64,000 bases of DNA from Halomicroarcula saliterrae (GTDB lineage: Archaea; Halobacteriota; Halobacteria; Halobacteriales; Haloarculaceae), in NCBI RefSeq assembly GCF_031624395.1, contig NZ_JAMQON010000001.1, positions 558,001-622,000 of the forward strand, written 5' to 3'. Shown piece after piece: positions 1 through 8,204 of the stretch; within the stretch, counting starts at the first letter, position 1, and every line of letters starts with the position of its first letter. Below the pieces are notes generated by a model that saw nothing but the letters and a program-made list of their open reading frames with translations, ran no database searches and was not told the origin of the DNA. The position numbers and the translations under genes are program-made.

Positions 1-15
1 CGGAGCGGAATATCG

Positions 16-732
16 CTACTGCCAATCGTCGACGCGCTCGGTCCGTAGCTCCGACCGGGCGTGCCACTTCCGCGGTCTGAGCGTGACGACGACGCCGGCG
101 AGGTAGACGAGTGCGACGGCCGCGGTGACGACGACGCCCGGCACCATCCCGATGGCCGCGCTCGACGGCCAGTCAGCCCCGTCGGCGAACGACGTGACGC
201 GAATCACCCAGGCCGCGTTCACGACCGTAAAGAGCGCGAGGTACACCCGCCGCAGCCGGTGTGCCAGCGCTTCCTCGAAGGGAATCTTCACCGTCGGCTG
301 GCTGTAGTCCTCGCTGAGCTTGCGTCGCCAGTCGTGGTCCGTCACGTCGCGACTGGGGTCGAGTCCCGGGGCCCAGACGTTCTCCTGTATGAGCCTGACG
401 CGGGAGCGCCACACGTCGAAGCCCCGATAGCGGTGGGCTTCGATGCCCAGAAACACGCCGAGCGTGACCAGCCCCACGAGGACCAGGTAGTGTGGGTTCG
501 TGGGGTCGGAGAACGCCCAGGTGAGGATGGCGGCAATGACCGTCACCGCCCAGTTCGTGGTTCGGTCGAGCCGTTCGCGCCAGCGTGTCATCCGGTGGAC
601 CTCGGCCCGATAGAGGTGCGCCATCGAGGAACTCGGCCCCATCTCCTGCTCGAAGAGACCGACGCCGAGGCGCCGTTCGCGCTCGTCGCTCGGGTCGAAC
701 GAGCCGTCGACCCGCTCTCCGTCGTCGCTCAT
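16..732 (-). CDS. DUF2270 family membrane protein
   Basis: The 238-residue protein has an acidic N-terminus of about 30 residues. Hydrophobic segments follow near residues 60-78 and 82-98, and a second pair lies near 165-182 and 197-220, with an Arg/Trp-rich loop between the pairs. This matches the DUF2270 family of predicted archaeal and bacterial membrane proteins, whose function is unknown. The ATG overlaps the stop codon of the small upstream gene as ATGA, which suggests translational coupling. The topology is visible in the sequence; the family name comes from recognising the overall pattern. No catalytic motif is evident. Confidence 0.8.
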   Translation of the reverse strand: MSDDGERVDGSFDPSDERERRLGVGLFEQEMGPSSSMAHLYRAEVHRMTRWRERLDRTTNWAVTVIAAILTWAFSDPTNPHYLVLVGLVTLGVFLGIEAHRYRGFDVWRSRVRLIQENVWAPGLDPSRDVTDHDWRRKLSEDYSQPTVKIPFEEALAHRLRRVYLALFTVVNAAWVIRVTSFADGADWPSSAAIGMVPGVVVTAAVALVYLAGVVVTLRPRKWHARSELRTERVDDWQ

Positions 733-992
733 CCCGCAGGCTCACCGACGTTAGCCCGGAACTCGCGGCCGAGCGGTCCCCGCTCGGCGTGGTCGTCGTC
801 GCGGTACCACTGCGTCTGGTCGGCGATGCCTCCCGGCTCACGAGACGCGTACACGCGGTGGGAGCTGTTGCCGTCGCCGTCGACCGGCAGTCGACCACGC
901 GTGCGGTCGCGGCCGGTCAGACCGTGCACGCGGTCGAACAGGACCGCGCGCTGTACGTCCGCTTCGAGAGAGCTGTGGCTGGCTTCGGGCAT
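729..992 (-). CDS. Small hypothetical protein coupled to the DUF2270 gene
   Basis: This encodes 87 residues, hydrophilic and rich in Arg, Asp and Glu, with no membrane segment or metal motif. Its TGA overlaps the ATG of the DUF2270 gene (ATGA). A T-rich TATA-like element at about 1017-1026 sits 25-34 nt upstream of its ATG, the usual geometry for a leaderless haloarchaeal transcript. Those two features are the main reason to accept it. I do not recognise the family and assign no function. Confidence 0.5.
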   Translation of the reverse strand: MPEASHSSLEADVQRAVLFDRVHGLTGRDRTRGRLPVDGDGNSSHRVYASREPGGIADQTQWYRDDDHAERGPLGREFRANVGEPAG

Positions 993-1079
993 TGTCTCAT
1001 CCTCCGCGCCGCGGCCGGAAAAGTCGTTGCGCTCACGCTGTCTCGTCCGTCTTCGGGGCTGCCGTCCCGGTGGCCCCGG

Positions 1080-2867
1080 TTAGCGGTGCTGTCCCTCGTC
1101 TTCGCGTCGGCGCATCTCGTGGCGCGTGAACTGGGGCGTCCCGAGACCGCTCCCCCGAGACCGCCCGAACGACCAGCCGAGAACCAGGAGTGACGCGACG
1201 GTCACGCCGAGCGCAAGCGCCGTCGACGGAAGCGTCGCGTCGACGTAGAAGAAGGCCGCGACCGGAATCCCGGCGGCCGCGACGAACCCCAGAAGCAGCC
1301 GCTGGGCCATCTGCCGGGCGAGGCCGTCACCGTCCTTGAGCACCGTCTCCAGTGTCAGCTCCCCGCGTTCGGCGATGTCGAGCGCCCGCTCGGCTCTCGG
1401 AGGCGTCGTCACCAGCGACCGGGCGCCGCTGGTGACGGTCTCTTGAATCTCCTCTCGGATAGCTGACCCCGCGTCCGCCCCACCCTGTTCCATCACGTAG
1501 TCGGTGATGATATCGATGAAGTCGAACTCGGGGTCGAGCGTCCGACAGACCCCTTCCAGCACGGTGGTAACCCGAACGACGAGCGCCAGGTCCTGTGGCA
1601 GGCGCATCGGGAACTCGTAGAGCTGGCTCTCGAACTGGTCGACCAGTTGCTCGACCCGGTACTCCGAGATGTCCTCGCCCCGGAACTGTTCGATGACGAT
1701 CTCGAAGGCCTCGGCCATCACCTCGCGGTTCGCGCTCGGGTCCAGCGCCCCCATGGCGACGAAGGCGTCCATCACCCGCTCTACGTCGTCGGTCGCCAGC
1801 CCGACGTAGAACTCCATCAGCTGGTCTCTGGTCCGGGGCCCAAGACGCCCGGTCATCCCGAAGTCGTAGAAGACGAGCGTCCCGTCGGCCTGGACGGCCA
1901 GGTTCCCGGGATGGGGGTCGGCGTGGAAGCGGCCGTCCTCGACTATCATCTGGATGTACACCTCTTCGAGGCGCTGGACGAGCGCCTCGCGGTCGACGCC
2001 CATCGCGTCGATGCCGGCCACGTCGTCGATTTTCACGCCTTCGAGATACGTCATCGTCACCACGCGGTTCGTCGAGTGGCTCTCGACGACCTCTGGGATA
2101 GCCACGTCGTCGCGGTCGGCGAAGCTCGCGCCGATCTCCCGGAGCATACGGGCCTCGTGGGCGTAGTCCATCTCCTCGCGTATCGTGGCGGCGAACTCCT
2201 CGCTCAGGTTCTCGAGTGTGTACGCCTGACCGGGGTCGGCGCCGCGGGCCAGAACCGGCGTCAGCGTCTCCAGCACTCGCAGGTCGGACTCCACGCGCTC
2301 CCGAATCCCGGGCCGGAGGACCTTGACGGCGACGCGCTCGCCGTCGATGGTCGCTTCGTACACCTGCCCCAGCGACGCGCCGCTGATTGGCGTCGTATCG
2401 AACTCGTCGAAGCGCTCCTCGACGGGCGCGCCGAGTTCGCTCTCCAGCAGCGGCTCGATGGCCGACCACGGTTCGGGCGGCACTCTGTCCTGGAGTTCGG
2501 AGAGCACCTCGATGTACTCCCCCGGAAGGGCGTCGGGCCGCGTCGACAGCATCTGCCCGAGTTTGATGAACGCCGGCCCCAGCTCGACGAAGGTGATCTT
2601 GAGCCGGCGCGCTCGCTCGGTCCGCTGCCCGCTCGTGACCTCGCGCGAGCGGCCGAAAAACAGGAACCGCTTGCGGTCCCGGGCCCACGCCCAGACGAAG
2701 GGGACGAACTGCCAGGCGACCACGATGGCGCGCCACAGGGCTCGCAGGCGGACGCCCAGGCCGGACGGCTGGTGACCCTGCGACGACTGTCTTCCTCCGA
2801 CGTCGTCGGCGCTGCGCGCCGACTTCCCGAGGGACCCGCTGTCCCTCTCTGGCTGCGACTCGCTCAC
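1080..2867 (-). CDS. ABC1/UbiB-family atypical protein kinase, membrane anchored
   Basis: The 595-residue protein belongs to the AarF/UbiB/ABC1 (ADCK) family. The family hallmark KxGQ motif is KLGQ at about residues 102-105, followed by an A-x-K-V lysine near 180, a catalytic-loop HADPHPGN segment near 320 and a DFG near 345. Two C-terminal hydrophobic stretches, near 530-550 and 555-575, should anchor it in the membrane. Bacterial and eukaryotic members support isoprenoid-quinone synthesis. Haloarchaea use menaquinone, and the substrate here is unknown. The gene starts 44 nt after the copA stop with no clear TATA of its own, so it may be co-transcribed with copA. Confidence 0.88.
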   Translation of the reverse strand: MSESQPERDSGSLGKSARSADDVGGRQSSQGHQPSGLGVRLRALWRAIVVAWQFVPFVWAWARDRKRFLFFGRSREVTSGQRTERARRLKITFVELGPAFIKLGQMLSTRPDALPGEYIEVLSELQDRVPPEPWSAIEPLLESELGAPVEERFDEFDTTPISGASLGQVYEATIDGERVAVKVLRPGIRERVESDLRVLETLTPVLARGADPGQAYTLENLSEEFAATIREEMDYAHEARMLREIGASFADRDDVAIPEVVESHSTNRVVTMTYLEGVKIDDVAGIDAMGVDREALVQRLEEVYIQMIVEDGRFHADPHPGNLAVQADGTLVFYDFGMTGRLGPRTRDQLMEFYVGLATDDVERVMDAFVAMGALDPSANREVMAEAFEIVIEQFRGEDISEYRVEQLVDQFESQLYEFPMRLPQDLALVVRVTTVLEGVCRTLDPEFDFIDIITDYVMEQGGADAGSAIREEIQETVTSGARSLVTTPPRAERALDIAERGELTLETVLKDGDGLARQMAQRLLLGFVAAAGIPVAAFFYVDATLPSTALALGVTVASLLVLGWSFGRSRGSGLGTPQFTRHEMRRREDEGQHR

Positions 2868-2911
2868 TACCGGCGTTCAGGGTTCCGGCCAGATGAACGT
2901 ACTGGAAGGAG

Positions 2912-5554
2912 TTACGGCCGTAGCTTCCCCAGCAACTCGTAGTCCTTCTCGGGCGTGTACCGGCGGAACGCGAGGCTGTTCGCGAGCACCGACACCGACG
3001 AGGCCGCCATCGCCCCGGCGGCCAGCGCCGGCTGGAGCAGCCCCAGCGACGCCAGCGGAATCATCACCGTGTTGTACCCCAGCGCCCAGAAGAGGTTCTG
3101 CTTGATCTTCGAGAGACTGGCCTCGGAGATGCGGATGGCCTTCAGCACGTCGGCGGGGTCGTCACGCAGCAGCGTCACGTCGGCGGCCTCGATGGCCACG
3201 TCCGTCCCGGAGCCGATGGCACAGCCGACGGTCGCCGTCGCCAGCGCGGGGGCGTCGTTGACGCCGTCGCCGACCATCATCGCGCGGCTCCCGTCTGCCT
3301 CGATATCTTCGACCGCGGCGGCCTTCTCCTCGGGCAGAACCTCGGCCCGAACGTCGTCGGGGTCGATACCGACCTGCTCGGCGACGGCGCGGGCGGTCCG
3401 CTCGTTGTCGCCGGTGATCATCCACACGTCGAGCCCGCGCTCTCGGAGGTCGCCGACCGCGCGCTTCGCGCTCTCCTTGACCGTGTCCGCGTCGGCGACG
3501 ACGCCGACGAGGCGGAACTCTTGGTCCGGCGACCGGTCGGCCTCGCCCGGCCGACCGTCCGCGAGCGCCACCAGCATCGCGGTCTTCCCCTCCCGTTCGA
3601 GGGCGTCCATGCGCTCCTCGGCGGGGTCGGTGTCGACGCCGTTGTCCCGCAGGAGTTTCCGGTTCCCGACGAGCACCTCGCCGTGTTCGGTCGTCGCTCG
3701 GACGCCCTGCCCGGGGACGTTCTCGAACTCGTCGGCGTCGGCGAAGTCGACGCCCCGGTCGCGAGCGCCCTCGACGATGGCCTCGGCCAGCGGGTGTTCG
3801 CTCCCGCTCTCGGCGCTGGCGGCGAGTTCGAGGACGAACTCGTCGGTGAGTTCGGGGCGCTCTTCGAGCGCTCCGCCGTCGGTGGCGGCCTTCTCGCGAC
3901 CACCGTCCGCGGCCGGGCCGACGACTTCTACGTCGGTCAGTTCCATCGCGCCCTCGGTCAGCGTCCCCGTCTTGTCGAAGACGACGGTGTCGATGTCCCG
4001 GACCGTTTCGAGCACGTCGCCGCCTTTGAACAGGACGCCGTTGCGCGCGCCGGTGGCCGTCCCGACCATCGTCGCCGCGGGCGTCGCCAGCCCCAGCGCG
4101 CAGGGACAGGCGATGAGCACGGCGGAGGCGAAGACGACGACGGCGAACTCGGTGATGCCGACGGCCGCGGGGCCGCCGGCGGCGAGCCCCCAGACGGGGA
4201 GCGTGCCGACGAACGCAGCGAGCGCCTCGGGGAACAGCGCCCAGACGCCCGCCCACAGCAGGGCGTTGGCGATGACCGCCGGCACGAAGTACGCGGAGAT
4301 ACGGTCGGCGACGTTCTGGATGTCGGGCTGTCGTGACTGTGCGGCCTTGACGCGCTCGACGATCTGCTGGAGCGCCGTCTCCGAGCCGACCTTCGTCGCC
4401 TCGATTTCGAGGACGCCGTTCTGGTTCACGGTCGCACCGATGACCTCGTCGCCCTCGCCCTTCTCGACGGGGACCGACTCGCCCGTGACCATCGATTCGT
4501 CGACGGCGCTGCCGCCGTCTCTGACGACGCCGTCCGTGGGAATCTTCTCGCCGGGGCGGACTTTCAGCCGGTCGCCGACCGCGACCTCGTCGAGTGGAAT
4601 CTCCGCTTCGCTCCCGTCCTCGCGGACGACCGTCGCCGTGTCGGCCTCCATCTCAAGCAGCTCTCGGATGGCCGCGCCGGCCTGGCTCTTCGAGCGCGCT
4701 TCGAGGTAGTTACCGAGCGTGATGAACACGAGGATGAACGCGGCGGTATCGAAGTACAGCCCCGTGCTCGCGACGAGGTCGAGCAGGGCGACGACCGAGT
4801 AGCCGTAGGCCGTCGTGGAGCCCAGCGCGATGAGCACGTCCATGTTGGCCCGGCGGTTCTTGACGAGCGCCTTGTAGGCGTTCTCGTAGAAGGGCTTGCC
4901 CAGCGCTATCTGGACCGGCGTCGCGAGCGCGAACTGCGCCCAGCCAAGCGGCACGCCGAAGAGCGTCGCCTCGAACAGCCCGAGCGACAGCAGGTGGTCG
5001 GCCATGAAGACGAGCAGGGGGAGCGAGAGCGCCGCGCCGAAGAGCGTCAGCCGGCGCTGTTTGCGCACTTCCTCGTTCCGGGCGGTATCGCGGCGTTCCT
5101 GAGCGGAGAGCTCCTGTCCGTCCTCGCCCTCGTCGTCCCGGACCGGCGAGTAGCCGGCCTCCTCGACGGCGTCGTACAGTTCGGACAGCGACGCGACCGA
5201 CGGGAGGTAGGTGACCTGCGCCTCGTCGGTCGCGTAGTTCACGTCCGCGGAGACGACGCCCGCGACGCCGACGAGCGCCTCGGTGTTCGTCTGTGCGCAG
5301 TTCGAGCACGTCATGTCCGTGATGCCGATAGTCACCGTCTCCGTGTCGACGCCGTAGCCGGCGTCGCGGACGGCCGCGACGATATCCCCGAGCGACACCG
5401 CGTCGGGGTCGTAGGTGACACTCCCCTCGTCGGTGGCGTAGTTCGCGTCGACCGACGAGACGCCGTCGAGCTCGCCGACGCGGTCCTCGATAGTCCCCGA
5501 ACAGTTCGCACAGCTCATCCCGGTCAGCTCCAGGCGGACGGTTCGATTGGTCAT
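2912..5554 (-). CDS. copA: P1B-type copper-exporting ATPase CopA
   Basis: This 880-residue heavy-metal ATPase has two N-terminal metal-binding domains, with CxxC pairs at residues 15/18 and 83/86. It carries a CPC motif in the transport membrane helix, the phosphorylation motif DKTGTLT, a GDGVNDAPA hinge, and the late-helix GYN and MxxSS residues that mark Cu(I) exporters. It should pump Cu(I)/Ag(I) out of the cell. I chose the ATG at 5554. An ATG at 5638 is in frame, but it lies upstream of the TATA-like element at 5621-5630, so a transcript from that promoter could only use 5554. A Gly/Asp/Glu-rich insert lies in the ATP-binding domain. Confidence 0.93.
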   Translation of the reverse strand: MTNRTVRLELTGMSCANCSGTIEDRVGELDGVSSVDANYATDEGSVTYDPDAVSLGDIVAAVRDAGYGVDTETVTIGITDMTCSNCAQTNTEALVGVAGVVSADVNYATDEAQVTYLPSVASLSELYDAVEEAGYSPVRDDEGEDGQELSAQERRDTARNEEVRKQRRLTLFGAALSLPLLVFMADHLLSLGLFEATLFGVPLGWAQFALATPVQIALGKPFYENAYKALVKNRRANMDVLIALGSTTAYGYSVVALLDLVASTGLYFDTAAFILVFITLGNYLEARSKSQAGAAIRELLEMEADTATVVREDGSEAEIPLDEVAVGDRLKVRPGEKIPTDGVVRDGGSAVDESMVTGESVPVEKGEGDEVIGATVNQNGVLEIEATKVGSETALQQIVERVKAAQSRQPDIQNVADRISAYFVPAVIANALLWAGVWALFPEALAAFVGTLPVWGLAAGGPAAVGITEFAVVVFASAVLIACPCALGLATPAATMVGTATGARNGVLFKGGDVLETVRDIDTVVFDKTGTLTEGAMELTDVEVVGPAADGGREKAATDGGALEERPELTDEFVLELAASAESGSEHPLAEAIVEGARDRGVDFADADEFENVPGQGVRATTEHGEVLVGNRKLLRDNGVDTDPAEERMDALEREGKTAMLVALADGRPGEADRSPDQEFRLVGVVADADTVKESAKRAVGDLRERGLDVWMITGDNERTARAVAEQVGIDPDDVRAEVLPEEKAAAVEDIEADGSRAMMVGDGVNDAPALATATVGCAIGSGTDVAIEAADVTLLRDDPADVLKAIRISEASLSKIKQNLFWALGYNTVMIPLASLGLLQPALAAGAMAASSVSVLANSLAFRRYTPEKDYELLGKLRP

Positions 5555-5620
5555 CTTGTCTCTTCGTACGGCCTGCTCTTTGATGCGGTTTGTGTCTGTG
5601 ATTGATAGATGAACCGCGGT

Positions 5621-5630
5621 GTAAATCTTC
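5621..5630 (-). promoter_or_regulatory. TATA-like element of copA
   Basis: On the minus strand this reads GAAGATTTAC. It lies about 67-76 nt upstream of the chosen copA start, giving a predicted transcript start near 5598 and a leader of about 44 nt. It decides between the two in-frame ATG codons of copA. Confidence 0.45.
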
Positions 5631-5674
5631 GATTCCAAAGCGAAAGTCGGCGGGAAAATTCGTTCGATAACCCC

Positions 5675-6382
5675 TCAGAACGGCAGCGCGTTCGCCGCCG
5701 CGGTGACGACCGTCTCCCACAGCGAGAATCCCACGAGCGTCTTGAGCGCGAAGTCGGCCGCGAAAAAGAGGAACAGGCCGGCGCCGACGAAGTGGGCCTT
5801 CCGGAGGTCGAAGCGGCTGGAGAACCGGTGGAAGAACAGGGCGTTGGCGATGCTGACGGGGATGATAGCGAGCATCTCGCCGGTCCAGATGGCCGTCCCG
5901 AAGGCGGGGTACTGAGCGGCCAGCGAGATGGTGATGAGCTGGGTCTTGTCGCCGAACTCGCCGAACGACATCATGGCGAAGATGGGGAGAAACCCGCCCA
6001 GCTTGTTCGGGACCTGCCAGTCGACGTACGGCACGCGTACGTCCAGTTCGCCGCCGTCCGTCAACACGCCTGTGGCGGCGTCCCTGTCGGGTGCGTCTTT
6101 CCCGGGGGCGGTCCGGACCAGCAGGGCGGCAAACAGCACGAAGAGGGCGGCGGTCAGGGCGTCGAGATAGATGCCCGGGAGCAGTTCCGTGACGGCGTTC
6201 CCGAGCCAGACTTCGAGCGCCGTCCAGCCGGCGAAAGCGGTGCCGGCCGCGGCGACGACCATCGCCGGATTGAACCGCGTCGAGAGGCCCGCGATGATGA
6301 ACTGGACCTTCTCGCCGGGGAGGACGGCCAGTTGCGCACCGGCGGCGATGACGACGACGCCGAGCCACGTGACCTCGCTCAC
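5675..6382 (-). CDS. GDT1/TMEM165 (UPF0016) family cation transporter, probable Mn2+ exporter
   Basis: The 235-residue membrane protein has about six helices arranged as two related halves around a loop at residues 95-125. The second half carries the canonical family motif EFGDKTQ. The first half has a degenerate version, LPGEKVQ, in place of E-x-G-D-K-T. GDT1-family proteins export Mn2+ or exchange Ca2+/Mn2+ for protons. The gene overlaps the preceding DtxR-type regulator by ATGA, and that operon context favours manganese efflux. Metal identity is inferred from family and neighbour only. Confidence 0.82.
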   Translation of the reverse strand: MSEVTWLGVVVIAAGAQLAVLPGEKVQFIIAGLSTRFNPAMVVAAAGTAFAGWTALEVWLGNAVTELLPGIYLDALTAALFVLFAALLVRTAPGKDAPDRDAATGVLTDGGELDVRVPYVDWQVPNKLGGFLPIFAMMSFGEFGDKTQLITISLAAQYPAFGTAIWTGEMLAIIPVSIANALFFHRFSSRFDLRKAHFVGAGLFLFFAADFALKTLVGFSLWETVVTAAANALPF

Positions 6383-7056
6383 ACTTCGCTCACCTCCTCG
6401 GGGCTTCGGACCTGTATCGCGTCGGCGATGTCGTCGGGCAGCGACACCGTCTCGCCGCTGTCGAGGCGCACCGTCACCATGCCGATGGGGGCGACCTCTT
6501 CGACGACGAGCTCGGTCCCCGGCGTGATGCCGGCCGAGTCGAGGTAGGTGAGCTCCTCGGGGTCTCGGTCACGGACGCGGGCGACGAGGAGTCGGGTGCC
6601 CTCGACGTGGTCGGCCAGCGCCGACGCCGGGCTGTCGTCGATGGGGTCCAGCGTGTCGCTCGGAATCGGGTCGCCGTGGGGGTCCACCTCGGGGTCGTCC
6701 AGCGCGGCCGCGAGACGCCGCTCGAACACCTCGCTGATGTGGTGTTCGAGAATCTCGGCCTCCTCGTGGACCTCCGACCAGTCGTAGCCCAGCTCCTCGG
6801 TGAGAAACGTTTCGAGCAGGCGGTGATGGCGGATGACCTCCAGCGCGACCGTCTCGCCCTCCGGCGTGAGGGTGACGCCCTTGTACTTCTCGCGTTCGAC
6901 GAGCCCGCGGTCGGCGAGCTTCTCGACCATGCTCGTCGCCGTCGGCGGGGTCACCTCCAGCATCTCCGCGATGGTCGAGGTCGCCACCGGCGGTTCGCCC
7001 TCCCGTTCCAGCCGGTAGATGGCTTTCAGGTAGTCCTCCATCTTCGCGCTCAACAT
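6379..7056 (-). CDS. DtxR/MntR-family metal-dependent transcriptional regulator
   Basis: This 225-residue regulator has three parts. An N-terminal winged helix (about 5-65) has the family start KMEDYLKAIYRL. A dimerisation/metal-binding region with several Glu, His and Asp residues (LEHHISEVFERRL) spans about 75-140. A C-terminal SH3/FeoA-like domain spans about 150-220. It matches the SirR/MntR/Idr group that senses Mn2+ or Fe2+. It is the first gene of a two-gene operon with the GDT1 transporter, overlapping it by 4 nt. A perfect palindrome lies 9-22 nt upstream of its ATG and probably mediates autoregulation. Confidence 0.88.
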   Translation of the reverse strand: MLSAKMEDYLKAIYRLEREGEPPVATSTIAEMLEVTPPTATSMVEKLADRGLVEREKYKGVTLTPEGETVALEVIRHHRLLETFLTEELGYDWSEVHEEAEILEHHISEVFERRLAAALDDPEVDPHGDPIPSDTLDPIDDSPASALADHVEGTRLLVARVRDRDPEELTYLDSAGITPGTELVVEEVAPIGMVTVRLDSGETVSLPDDIADAIQVRSPEEVSEV

Positions 7057-7064
7057 GGGACGGT

Positions 7065-7078
7065 TTAGACGCGTCTAA
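7065..7078. promoter_or_regulatory. Perfect 14-bp palindrome, probable metalloregulator operator
   Basis: The sequence TTAGACGCGTCTAA is its own reverse complement. It lies 9-22 nt upstream of the regulator ATG and just downstream of a T-rich TATA-like element at about 7081-7088, so it covers the expected transcription start. Its TTAG-N6-CTAA frame resembles DtxR-family operators. Binding at this position would block initiation, consistent with feedback control of the regulator/GDT1 operon. Confidence 0.65.
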
Positions 7079-7114
7079 CGCAAAAACGTGGCGGAACAAA
7101 ACAACACTGGGCGG

Positions 7115-7267
7115 TCACGCGCCGTCGTCAGCGTACGTCTCGCGGCGGGCTCGGGTCAGGAGATAGAGGAACAGGTAGCCGATCGCACCCAGCACGAACA
7201 GCGTCGCCGGGATGAGAAAGGGGCCGAACGTCGAGACGAGTAGTTCGACCACCGACGGCAGTAGCAT
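7115..7267 (-). CDS. 50-residue single-helix membrane protein
   Basis: Translating the minus strand from the ATG at 7267 gives 50 residues ending at a TGA. One long hydrophobic helix (about residues 8-38) is followed by a short basic stretch TRARRE and an acidic tail DDG. A TATA-like GGTTTATGT at about 7286-7296 lies at leaderless spacing. The hydrophobicity pattern and promoter support a real gene. I cannot name the family. It is divergent from the neighbouring YdjM-like gene. Confidence 0.65.
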   Translation of the reverse strand: MLLPSVVELLVSTFGPFLIPATLFVLGAIGYLFLYLLTRARRETYADDGA

Positions 7268-7355
7268 ACCCCTACTTCCCGCGCTCGCTACATAAACCGC
7301 AAGGCTCCGCTCTCGACCCGACAGTATACATGCCTTCGGCGGACAACAGGGGTGT

Positions 7356-7844
7356 ATGTACCGTCTGGGTCACTACGGGGCGGCGCTTATCGTCTACGCG
7401 CCGCTCGGGCTCGCGCTGTTGCTCGCCGGGCGGCCGACACTCGCCGTCGTCGGCGGCGGCGTCACGCTCGCGCTCGCCCCCCTGCCCGACGTCGACCAGC
7501 GGATTCCACTGGTCGCACACCGCGGCGTCACCCACACGCTGGCCTTTGCGGTCACTGTGGGGCTGGTGGTGGGCGCGCTCGGGTGGGCCCTCGGCGCGGA
7601 CGCCGGGCTCGGCGCCGCGGCCGAACTCGCGACTGTCGGGTTCGTCGTCGGCACGGCCGTGATTGTCTCGCATCTGCTCGCGGACGTCATCACGCCGATG
7701 GGTATCACGCCCTTCTGGCCGGTCTCCGACCGACACTACACCGTCGGGCTGTGTTACGCGGACAATCGAGCGGCGAACTACGCGCTGTTGGGACTGGGCG
7801 TGCTGGTAACGGTCGGCGTACTCGCCGTCGCCGGGCCTAGATGA
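7356..7844 (+). CDS. YdjM-type membrane-bound metal-dependent hydrolase family
   Basis: The 162-residue membrane protein carries the family signature HRGVTHT near residue 54, an upstream PDVD, and a later SHLLADVITPMG motif. Together these form the His/Asp set of the PF04307 (YdjM/LexA-binding hydrolase) family. Four or five hydrophobic segments alternate with the motifs. The substrate is unknown; the family is predicted to act on membrane lipids or phosphates. A TATA-like CAGTATACATG at 7321-7331 suggests a leaderless mRNA. Its 3' end overlaps the convergent MTH865-like gene by 8 nt. Confidence 0.8.
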   Translation: MYRLGHYGAALIVYAPLGLALLLAGRPTLAVVGGGVTLALAPLPDVDQRIPLVAHRGVTHTLAFAVTVGLVVGALGWALGADAGLGAAAELATVGFVVGTAVIVSHLLADVITPMGITPFWPVSDRHYTVGLCYADNRAANYALLGLGVLVTVGVLAVAGPR

Positions 7845-8085
7845 GGTCCTGAGATTCGAGCGAGGCCATCACGTCGTCGACGAACTCGTCGACGCTCTCG
7901 TAGGGGAACTCCCCGTTGAGTTTGGTGTTCAACTCCATCGCGGTCATCGAGAACTCGCCCGACTCGAACTTCGTCGAGGGGCCGCTGGGCAGGGCCGGTA
8001 CGAGGTCCATCGGGCTGGAGATGGGGTAGTCAGCGTCCTGAAACGCCTCGGTGAACTGCTCGCGGAGTTGTGCTTTGTCGACCAT
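7837..8085 (-). CDS. MTH865-like family small protein
   Basis: This 82-residue soluble, acidic protein has the length and the pattern of the MTH865-like family: a central SPMDLVPALPSG turn, then a phenylalanine-containing helix and a final helical VDDVM segment. I chose the ATG at 8085, which is preceded by a TATA-like TTTATT at about 8116-8121. A 6-nt inverted repeat sits between that TATA and the ATG. The family has a known fold but no established function. Confidence 0.78.
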   Translation of the reverse strand: MVDKAQLREQFTEAFQDADYPISSPMDLVPALPSGPSTKFESGEFSMTAMELNTKLNGEFPYESVDEFVDDVMASLESQDLI

Positions 8086-8086
8086 C

Positions 8087-8110
8087 GGTTGTATTACGAG
8101 TTGCACAACC
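8087..8110. promoter_or_regulatory. Inverted repeat between TATA box and start of the MTH865-like gene
   Basis: GGTTGT at 8087-8092 is repeated as ACAACC at 8105-8110 with a 12-nt spacer. It occupies the gap between the TATA element (about 8116-8121) and the ATG (8085), where a repressor would block initiation. The arms are short, so chance is possible. Confidence 0.35.
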
Positions 8111-8204
8111 CGACCAATAAAGGGTTCGACAGCTGTACATTTTTCCGTTGTTCTGAGTTTATTCGTCCCGACGCTTCTTTGTTCACGGGCCCCGCGGAAG
8201 TTGT

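Noticed and set aside
61-1083. Long open frame on the plus strand opposite the DUF2270 gene
   Set aside because: It is Arg/Pro/His-rich with no domain, and lies antisense to genes with clear membrane and coupling signals. High GC creates many such frames here.
5555-5638. Upstream start for CopA at 5638 with 28 extra residues
   Set aside because: The added residues are not part of the metal-binding domain and the start lies upstream of the TATA-like element.
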